From Deltaproteobacteria bacterium (lineage in GTDB: Bacteria; Desulfobacterota_C; Deferrisomatia; Deferrisomatales; JACRMM01): DNA of 5,282 nt. The stretch spans positions 1 through 5,282 of the forward strand of contig JACRCS010000600.1 in the NCBI GenBank assembly GCA_016218905.1, in the 5' to 3' direction. How positions within the stretch are numbered: position 1 is the first letter of the stretch; every line of letters starts with the position of its first letter. The notes under the pieces are model-generated. The model was given only the letters and a program-made list of their open reading frames with translations, searched no databases and was not told where the DNA came from. A program made the position numbers and the translations under genes. This document shows, piece by piece, positions 1-4,820 of this stretch.

Positions 1-86
1 CCCTCCGCGCCTTCCCCGGCCGCGGACGAGGCGAGCGCGAGGAGGAGAACGAGGACCGTGAGTCGCGCGGCGAGAGGACGAGCCAT
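1..86 (-). CDS. Start of an exported protein (partial, signal peptide only)
   Basis: Reading leftward from an ATG at 86-84, the frame is open to the window edge and gives 28 residues beginning MARPLAARLTVLVLLL. This is a textbook Sec signal peptide: a short N-terminus with two arginines, a hydrophobic core at about residues 9-18, then a small-residue stretch Ala-Ser-Ser-Ala-Ala-Gly at about 18-24 that fits signal peptidase I cleavage. The mature part is acidic (Gly-Glu-Gly-Ala-Glu) before the sequence ends. No clear Shine-Dalgarno precedes the ATG, and the frame stays open upstream, so the start rests on the signal peptide alone. The gene is divergent from the GntR gene and may share its control region. 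The mature protein is outside the window, so no function can be given. Confidence 0.5.
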   Translation of the reverse strand, partial: MARPLAARLTVLVLLLALASSAAGEGAE

Positions 87-208
87 CTGCGTCAGCCCGG
101 GGCGCCGGAGCGGCGCGGCAAGAGTTGGACCTTTCCCGAGCGGCTCCTCGGCGGAGCAGAGACGGAGGCGTGGACCTCGTGCCCCGCAGAAGCAGCCCGG
201 CGCGACCC

Positions 209-238
209 ATTGTAGCATCGGCAGGGGTGCCCTGTCCG
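209..238 (-). promoter_or_regulatory. Candidate leftward promoter with extended -10
   Basis: On the minus strand the -10 hexamer TACAAT (plus-strand 209-214) is preceded by TGC (217-215), making an extended -10 of the form TGnTACAAT. A weak -35, CGGACA (238-233), lies 18 bp upstream. Transcription would start near 202, leaving a leader of roughly 115 nt before the ATG at 86. The A/T-containing hexamer stands out in a very GC-rich stretch, but there is no independent support for this site. Confidence 0.35.
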
Positions 239-271
239 TCCGGGCATTCGGGCCCGAAGTGCAAAAAGTGT

Positions 272-299
272 TTGACAGCGGTCCCCGGTCAGGTATATC
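272..299 (+). promoter_or_regulatory. Sigma70-type promoter of the GntR-tct-decarboxylase operon
   Basis: A perfect -35 box TTGACA at 272-277 is followed, after 16 bp, by TATATC at 294-299, which matches four of six positions of the -10 consensus. An A-rich run (GCAAAAAG, 261-268) sits just upstream of the -35. This is the most AT-rich patch in the left part of the window. Transcription would start near 306, giving a leader of about 55 nt before the GTG start at 362. It is the only obvious promoter serving the plus-strand genes; the later intergenic gaps are 13 to 59 bp. Confidence 0.55.
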
Positions 300-323
300 A
301 GTTAACGCCTGAATGTATATCAG
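293..323 (+). promoter_or_regulatory. Tandem GTATATCAG repeat, candidate operator
   Basis: The 9-mer GTATATCAG occurs twice, at 293-301 and 315-323, with starts 22 bp apart. That is close to two helical turns, so both copies face the same side of the DNA. The first copy overlaps the proposed -10 box and the second lies just past the likely transcription start, a suitable place for repression. GntR/FCD regulators often bind short sites with a GTATAC-like core, and the gene for such a regulator follows directly, so autoregulation is a reasonable inference. A looser inverted pair TCAGG (289-293) and CCTGA (308-312) flanks the first copy. Confidence 0.45.
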
Positions 324-361
324 AGCTCAGCTTCTGGGGAACGACCGCGGGAAGAGGTGGC

Positions 362-1018
362 GTGGGCGCGCTGGACCGGATTCGACAACAGCTCGAGGAC
401 GAAATCAGCGGCGGGCAACTCAAACCCGGTGATCCGCTGGAGGAGTCTGTCCTCGCCGCGCGCTTTCGGGTGTCGCGCACACCGGTACGAGAGGCTCTGC
501 TTCAACTCGCCGCTCAAGGGCTCGTGACGATCGTCCCCCGGTCCGGAACGTACGTCACGAAGCTCTCCATCAAGGATCTCCTCGCCCTGTTCGAGCTCCT
601 GGCCGAGCTCGAAGGCGTCTGTGCCAAGCTGGCGGCCAAGCGGATCGATCCGGCAGCCCAAGCCGAGCTTCGTGGGATTCACGAGGAGAGCCGCAGCGCG
701 GTGGACAGTGGAGATGCTGACGCCTACGCCGGCGCAAACACCCGCTTTCACGAGCTTCTCTACTCGGCGAGCTGCAACCGCTACCTGGCGGAGCAGATCC
801 TTCGGATCCGGCGCCGAACGCAGTTTCACCGAGAGAGCCACTTCCAGGACCGGCGGCGATTGCCTCAGTCTTGGGAGGAACACGGGCGAATCCTGCGGGC
901 CGTGGCCGCCGGCGATACAAGCGAGGCGGGGAGGGCGGCCCTGGAGCACATCTCGATCGGCGGACGCGAGTTCGCGGAGTTCGTGAGCCGCATGCCGGAA
1001 GGACTGCTGGAGCTTTGA
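362..1018 (+). CDS. GntR-family transcriptional regulator, FadR/FCD subfamily
   Basis: This encodes a 218-residue DNA-binding regulator. The N-terminal winged helix (about residues 4-66) carries the GntR signature: LAARFRVSRTPVREAL at 31-46, the recognition helix, and a wing with VPRSGTYV at 58-65. The rest is an all-helical FCD ligand-binding domain. Three histidines typical of the metal site in that family are present: His130 in NTRFHELL, His174 in EEHGRIL and His196 in ALEHI. The usual aspartate before the first histidine is Asn126. FCD regulators commonly sense carboxylic acids. The GTG at 362 was chosen because it begins the domain at the normal place and gives normal family length; longer in-frame extensions are proline/arginine-rich and cross the promoter. 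A purine run GAAGAGG (351-357) lies 4 nt before it. The gene precedes tctC by 59 bp and probably controls the operon and itself. Confidence 0.9.
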   Translation: MGALDRIRQQLEDEISGGQLKPGDPLEESVLAARFRVSRTPVREALLQLAAQGLVTIVPRSGTYVTKLSIKDLLALFELLAELEGVCAKLAAKRIDPAAQAELRGIHEESRSAVDSGDADAYAGANTRFHELLYSASCNRYLAEQILRIRRRTQFHRESHFQDRRRLPQSWEEHGRILRAVAAGDTSEAGRAALEHISIGGREFAEFVSRMPEGLLEL

Positions 1019-1063
1019 CCGGGGATTGCCGCGGCGCAGGCGTCGCGGCCGATCGCTGCCTGC

Positions 1064-1072
1064 AAAGGAGGT
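1064..1072 (+). promoter_or_regulatory. Strong Shine-Dalgarno of tctC
   Basis: AAAGGAGGT is a near-perfect complement of the 16S rRNA 3' end and lies 5 nt before the ATG at 1078. It fixes the tctC start, since the same frame is open much further upstream (from 871) inside the regulator gene. It is the strongest ribosome binding site of the three transporter genes, in keeping with the need to make binding protein in excess over the membrane subunits. Confidence 0.85.
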
Positions 1073-1077
1073 ACTCG

Positions 1078-2028
1078 ATGCGCGGCCGTCTCTCGAAAGC
1101 ACTCGTGGCACTGCTCGTCTTCGCGGCCTCGGCCGCCAACGCCGCCCAACCGGTGAAGCTCGTCGTCGGCTTCGCCGCTGGTGGAGGCCTCGACACGCTC
1201 GCCCGCATCCTCGCCCAGAACATGTCCCCCCACCTCGGGCAGTCCATCGTCGTCGAGAACCGGCCCGGCGCGGGAGGCACCATCGCAGCGGATCAGGTCA
1301 TGCGCGCGACCCCGGACGGGACGACTCTCTTCATGGCCGACACCACGGTGCTGACCGCCCCTCACATCTACCCCAAGGTGAACTTCGACCCGCAGAAGAG
1401 CTTCGCGCCGGTGGGCATGGTGGGCAAGGCTCACCTCGTCCTCGCGGCGGCCAACAGCTTCCCGGCGAAGACCCCGCAGGAGCTCCTCTCTGCGATCAGG
1501 GCCAACCCGGGCAAGTACTCCTACGCCTCGGTCGGCATCGGGTCCGTTCATCATTTGAGCGGGGAGCTCCTGAAGCGGACGGCGAAGCTCGACGTCGTCC
1601 ACGTCGCCTACAAGGGAGGCGCCCCCGCCATCAAAGACATCCTCGCCGGGGACATCCCTCTCGGAATCACCAGTCTCCCTCCCGCCCAGCCCCACGCCAA
1701 GGCGGGGAAGCTCAAACTTATCGCGACACTGACGGGCAAACGCCTGCCGCACCTGCCCGATCTGCCCTCCCTCTCCGAGGCGGTTCCGGGCTTCGAGGCG
1801 GCGCCGACAATCTTCCTCCTGGCGCCCGCCGGCACTCCTGCGGCCACGGTGACCAAGCTCAATCAGGCGCTCGTCGCCGCCTTGCGCGACAAGACCACAG
1901 TCGAAGCCTTCGAGCTCCAAGGCGCGACCACGGAACCGAGCGACCCGGCCCAGCTCGGGCAGTGGATGCGGCAGGAAGAAGCCCGCTGGAGCGCGGTCAT
2001 CAAGGAAGCCGGGATCAAGGCCGAGTAG
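1078..2028 (+). CDS. tctC: TctC/Bug-family periplasmic solute-binding protein of a TTT transporter
   Basis: This 316-residue protein has the usual size of the Bug/TctC family. Residues 1-22 form a Sec signal peptide: Arg2, Arg4 and Lys7, a hydrophobic core at 8-17, and likely cleavage after Ala-Asn-Ala22. The family landmarks follow in order: KLVVGFAAGGGLDTLAR at 27-43, VENRPGAGG at 59-67, ATPDGTTL, a GSVHHLSGELL motif, VAYKGGAPAIKDILAGDI, and a C-terminal LAPAGTP...LNQAL segment. These proteins capture carboxylates in the periplasm and deliver them to TctA/TctB. The first binding loop reads Phe-Ala-Ala-Gly-Gly-Gly where many relatives have Phe-Pro-Pro-Gly-Gly. The ligand cannot be read from sequence. 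The co-transcribed decarboxylase suggests a malonate-type diacid, but family members also bind tricarboxylates, aromatic acids and amino acids. tctB starts 17 nt after the stop. Confidence 0.93.
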   Translation: MRGRLSKALVALLVFAASAANAAQPVKLVVGFAAGGGLDTLARILAQNMSPHLGQSIVVENRPGAGGTIAADQVMRATPDGTTLFMADTTVLTAPHIYPKVNFDPQKSFAPVGMVGKAHLVLAAANSFPAKTPQELLSAIRANPGKYSYASVGIGSVHHLSGELLKRTAKLDVVHVAYKGGAPAIKDILAGDIPLGITSLPPAQPHAKAGKLKLIATLTGKRLPHLPDLPSLSEAVPGFEAAPTIFLLAPAGTPAATVTKLNQALVAALRDKTTVEAFELQGATTEPSDPAQLGQWMRQEEARWSAVIKEAGIKAE

Positions 2029-2044
2029 CCTTCAGGACGTCGCC

Positions 2045-2494
2045 ATGAGGATCGCCAACCAGCGTGACTTCGCGGCCGGCTGCCTTTTCGTCGGGATCGG
2101 CGCCACGGCGCTCCTCCTCGGCAGCCGCTACAAGGTGGGAACGGCCCAGCAGATGGGGCCCGGCTACTTTCCCCTCGTCCTCTCCGGTCTGCTGATCCTC
2201 CTGGGGACCTGCATCGCGGTGCGGTCCCTCGCACGCGGAGATCTCCCGCTGCCGCGGTTCGACCTGCGGCCCGTGGGCGTCATTGCAGCGGCGACCGTGT
2301 TCTTCGCCGTGGCGGTGGACCGCGCCGGGCTGGCTCTCACGACGGCCCTCTGTGCCGCGGCGAGCCGCAGCGCCCGGAAGGGACACGGGCTCCGGGAGAC
2401 GGCCGTGCTCGCTGTGCTCCTCGGGGCTTTGGCCGTCGGGCTCTTCGGGTACGGCCTCGGCCTCCAGATTCCGCTCTGGCCGCGGCTCGGTTAG
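2045..2494 (+). CDS. tctB: TctB-family small membrane subunit of a TTT transporter
   Basis: This is a 149-residue membrane protein of normal TctB length. Four hydrophobic segments are visible at about 9-26, 42-60, 76-91 and 118-136, the expected TctB topology. The conserved loop MGPGYFP (37-43) between the first two segments is the clearest family mark. TctB is a required but poorly understood partner of TctA in the inner membrane. AGGA at 2034-2037 lies 7 nt before the ATG. The gene sits 16 bp after tctC and 13 bp before tctA, in the usual C-B-A order. TctB sequences diverge strongly, so the call rests partly on position and topology. Confidence 0.88.
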   Translation: MRIANQRDFAAGCLFVGIGATALLLGSRYKVGTAQQMGPGYFPLVLSGLLILLGTCIAVRSLARGDLPLPRFDLRPVGVIAAATVFFAVAVDRAGLALTTALCAAASRSARKGHGLRETAVLAVLLGALAVGLFGYGLGLQIPLWPRLG

Positions 2495-2507
2495 GGGACC
2501 GAGAGCA

Positions 2508-4019
2508 ATGGACTTTTTCAACCACCTCGTTCTGGGCTTCTCCGTCGCGCTGACGCTCCAGAACCTCATTTACGGCCTTGTGGGAGCCGTCATCGGAACG
2601 GCCGTGGGAGTGCTCCCCGGCCTCGGTCCCGTGGCGACGATCGCGATGCTCCTGCCGGCCACCTTCACCCTCGAGCCGACCTCGGCGCTCATCATGCTCG
2701 CCGGGATCTACTACGGCGCGCAGTACGGCGGCTCGACGACGGCCATTCTGGTCAACCTCCCGGGCGAGACGAGCTCAATCGTCACAACTCTGGACGGCTA
2801 CAAACTGGCGCGACAGGGCCGGGCAGGAGAGGCCCTGCTCGTGGCCGCTCTCGGCTCTTTCTTCGCCGGCACCGTCGCTACCTGCCTCATCGCCGCCTGT
2901 GCGCCCTTCTTGGCGGAAGTGGCCCTGGAGTTCGGCCCGCCCGAGTACTTTTCGCTGATGGTGCTCGGGCTCATCGCCGCCGTCGTGCTCGCCCACGGCT
3001 CCGTGCTCAAGGCGGTCACCATGATCGTCCTCGGCCTGTTGCTCGGGCTCGTGGGCACGGACGTCACGAGCGGCACCTTCCGGTTCACCTTCGGCGTGCC
3101 GGAGCTCTCGGACGGGATCGACTTCGTGGCGGTCGCGATGGGGCTCTTCGGGATCGCGGAGATCATGACGAACGTCTCCCAGCCCGACGAGGAGCGGACG
3201 ATCCTCCCCGGGATGGGGGCGTGGTCGATTACGTGGGAAGACTTCAAACGGTCCGCCCGCGCGTGCGTGAGGGGCACCGCGCTCGGGTCGCTCCTCGGGG
3301 TGCTCCCGGGTGGAGGGGCCGTCCTCGGCTCCTTCGCCTCCTACACGCTCGAGAAGAAGCTCTCGAAGGAGCCCTGGCGCTTCGGCCAGGGCGCAATCGA
3401 GGGGGTGGCCGGGCCGGAGTCCGCAAACAATGCGGCAGCGCAGACCTGCTTCATCCCGATGCTGACCCTGGGGCTCCCCTCCAACGCAACCATGGCGATG
3501 ATGCTGGGTGCGCTCACCATCCACAGCATTCAGCCCGGTCCCGAGGTCATGACCGGCAACCCGGCGCTCTTCTGGGGGCTCATTGCGAGCATGTGGGTCG
3601 GGAACGCCATGCTGGTGATCCTCAACCTGCCGCTCATCGGGGTGTGGGTGCGGCTCCTGAGCGTGCGCTACCGCTTCCTCTACCCGGCGATCCTCGTGCT
3701 GTGCTGCATCGGGGTGTACAGCGTCAGCAACTCGGCCTTTCTCGTCTACTTCACCGCGTTCTTCGGCGTCCTCGGCTACGTCTTCGCGAAGCTCGACTGC
3801 GAACCGGCCCCGATGCTGCTCGGGTTCGTGCTCGGACCGCTGATGGAGGAGAACCTCCGGCGCGCGATGCTGCTCTCCCGGGGCGACCCTTCCGTCTTCT
3901 TGAGGAGGCCGCTCTCGGCGACTTTGCTCGTCCTCGCACTCCTTCTCCTGGCCGTTGTCGTGGCTCCCTCGGTTGCCCGACGCCGGGCGGCCACGTTCGA
4001 GGAGGTCCACGATGCCTGA
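2508..4019 (+). CDS. tctA: TctA-family large membrane subunit of a TTT transporter
   Basis: This 503-residue, highly hydrophobic protein is the permease of the transporter, with about ten to twelve membrane segments; it is thought to drive uptake by cation symport. Family motifs are intact: GVLPGLGPVATIAMLLP (34-50), GIYYGAQYGGSTTAILVNLP (66-85), GVLPGGGAVLGSF (264-276), GVAGPESANNAAAQ (299-312) and PMLTLGLPSNATMAM (317-331). The two GVLPG motifs mark the internal two-fold repeat of the family. The ATG at 2508 was chosen because it begins at the typical Met-Asp-x-Phe N-terminus and follows an AGGGGA/GAGAG purine stretch. The frame is open upstream, but that part is an arginine/serine-rich shadow of tctB. 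The last 8 nt overlap a 14-codon ORF that leads into the decarboxylase gene. No disabling change is seen. Confidence 0.95.
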   Translation: MDFFNHLVLGFSVALTLQNLIYGLVGAVIGTAVGVLPGLGPVATIAMLLPATFTLEPTSALIMLAGIYYGAQYGGSTTAILVNLPGETSSIVTTLDGYKLARQGRAGEALLVAALGSFFAGTVATCLIAACAPFLAEVALEFGPPEYFSLMVLGLIAAVVLAHGSVLKAVTMIVLGLLLGLVGTDVTSGTFRFTFGVPELSDGIDFVAVAMGLFGIAEIMTNVSQPDEERTILPGMGAWSITWEDFKRSARACVRGTALGSLLGVLPGGGAVLGSFASYTLEKKLSKEPWRFGQGAIEGVAGPESANNAAAQTCFIPMLTLGLPSNATMAMMLGALTIHSIQPGPEVMTGNPALFWGLIASMWVGNAMLVILNLPLIGVWVRLLSVRYRFLYPAILVLCCIGVYSVSNSAFLVYFTAFFGVLGYVFAKLDCEPAPMLLGFVLGPLMEENLRRAMLLSRGDPSVFLRRPLSATLLVLALLLLAVVVAPSVARRRAATFEEVHDA

Positions 4020-4056
4020 GCGTTGCACTGGATGGTTGGGGAGACCGGAGGAGTGA
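4012..4056 (+). CDS. 14-codon ORF bridging tctA and the decarboxylase (possible coupling peptide)
   Basis: An ATG at 4012 follows a strong Shine-Dalgarno, GAGGAGGT (3999-4006), at 5 nt. It opens a frame reading MPERCTGWLGRPEE before a TGA at 4054-4056. The ORF overlaps the end of tctA by 8 nt and stops one base before the decarboxylase ATG (TGAcATG). Its last codons contain the decarboxylase Shine-Dalgarno GGAGGAG (4047-4053), so ribosomes finishing it would be placed to start the next gene. It could be a translational-coupling device, a remnant of a lost gene start, or chance, because the Shine-Dalgarno also encodes Glu-Glu-Val of TctA. No homologue is recognised. Confidence 0.3.
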   Translation: MPERCTGWLGRPEE

Positions 4057-4057
4057 C

Positions 4058-4807
4058 ATGGAAGGCAAGAAGAAGGCGGACGGGCGCAAACCCGTCATCG
4101 GGCTGATCGTCCCACCTGCTTCGGGAGAGGTCCCCTCCGACGCGGAGAGGCTCTATCCGAACGGGCCCAAGTTCATTGCCGTCGGGCTGGCGCTGGGCGC
4201 GATCACCCCGGAGGGTTACGACGCGGTAATCGACTCCGCGGCCGAAAAGGCGCGCCGGCTGCGAGCGGCGGGGGCAGACGTCGTTTCCCTCATGGGGACC
4301 TCCCTCACCTTCTACCGAGGCGCAGCTTTCAACCGGGACTTGCAGGCGGCCATGCGCGAGGCGAGCGGGTTGCCTTCGACGACGATGAGCAGCGCCGTCG
4401 TCCGGGCCCTTCGCGCCCTGGGAGTCCGCCGCGTCGGCCTCGCCACGGCGTACATCGACGAAGTCACCCGCCGGCTGGGCGTCTTCCTCGGGGAGGAGGG
4501 GTTCACCGTCACGACGGCAAAGGGGCTTTCCGTGACGGACGTGAACTCTATCCAGTCCGTCACCCCGGAAACGCTACGGACCCTGTCCGAAGAGGTCTTC
4601 GCGGCCGATCCCAGCGCGGACGGCCTCCTCATCTCCTGCGGCGGGCTCCTGACGCTCGACGTGCTCGAGCCTCTCGAGAGTCGGCTGGGCGTCCCGGTGA
4701 TCGCGAGCTCCCCGGCGGGGTTCTGGGACGTCGTCCGCCTCGCGGGGCTGGACCCTCGGACGGCCGGGTACGGACGGCTCTTCGAGCTCCCGGAAGAGGT
4801 GGTGTAG
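4058..4807 (+). CDS. Arylmalonate decarboxylase-like enzyme (Asp/Glu racemase superfamily)
   Basis: This 249-residue cytoplasmic enzyme looks, from memory, closely related over its whole length to arylmalonate decarboxylase (EC 4.1.1.76) of Bordetella bronchiseptica (240 residues). AMDase removes one carboxylate from an alpha-aryl, alpha-alkyl malonate without cofactor, giving a chiral arylpropionate. Visible matches are GLIVPPASG (15-23), TPEGYDAVI (50-58), SLMGTSLTFYRGAAFN (77-92), LATAYIDEV (128-136), SCGGLLTLD (193-201) and SSPAGFWDVVRLAG (217-230). Cys194 corresponds to the catalytic Cys188. Gly80, Thr81 and Ser82 correspond to Gly74-Thr75-Ser76, and Tyr132 to Tyr126 of the dioxyanion pocket. 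Cys194 is the only cysteine, so a two-cysteine racemase or maleate isomerase mechanism is excluded. Pocket differences are Ile49 for Val43 and Ile165 for Met159. The ATG at 4058 follows GGAGGAG (4047-4053). The natural substrate is inferred, not seen. Confidence 0.9.
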   Translation: MEGKKKADGRKPVIGLIVPPASGEVPSDAERLYPNGPKFIAVGLALGAITPEGYDAVIDSAAEKARRLRAAGADVVSLMGTSLTFYRGAAFNRDLQAAMREASGLPSTTMSSAVVRALRALGVRRVGLATAYIDEVTRRLGVFLGEEGFTVTTAKGLSVTDVNSIQSVTPETLRTLSEEVFAADPSADGLLISCGGLLTLDVLEPLESRLGVPVIASSPAGFWDVVRLAGLDPRTAGYGRLFELPEEVV

Positions 4808-4820
4808 AAGGGGAGTCGGC

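Noticed and set aside
58..312. Plus-strand 84-residue frame starting at 58
   Set aside because: It is Arg/Ser/Gly-rich low-complexity sequence expected from GC-rich DNA, has no recognisable domain, and overlaps the signal-peptide start on the other strand and the promoter.
125..361. N-terminal extension of the GntR regulator from an upstream TTG or GTG
   Set aside because: The extension is Pro/Arg/Ser-rich, would make the protein about 80 residues too long for the family, and would place the promoter and repeats inside the coding sequence.
865..1920. Long minus-strand frame of 351 residues opposite tctC
   Set aside because: Its composition is Arg/Gly/Glu-rich with no motif, and it lies wholly opposite the intact tctC gene and regulator end; it is an antisense shadow.
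2775..4028. Long minus-strand frame of 417 residues opposite tctA
   Set aside because: It is rich in Arg, Glu, His and Gln without domain motifs, as expected of the antisense of a hydrophobic GC-rich gene; tctA on the plus strand is intact and unmistakable.
3221..4057. Fusion of a long N-terminal extension to the decarboxylase
   Set aside because: The upstream part of the frame is an Arg/His/Pro-rich shadow of tctA. The ATG at 4058 has a Shine-Dalgarno and starts just before the first conserved motif of the family.
4058..4807. Annotation as Asp/Glu racemase or maleate cis-trans isomerase
   Set aside because: Those enzymes need two cysteines. This protein has one, with Gly at the first position and the AMDase Gly-Thr-Ser-Leu and Ala-Tyr-Ile-Asp motifs.
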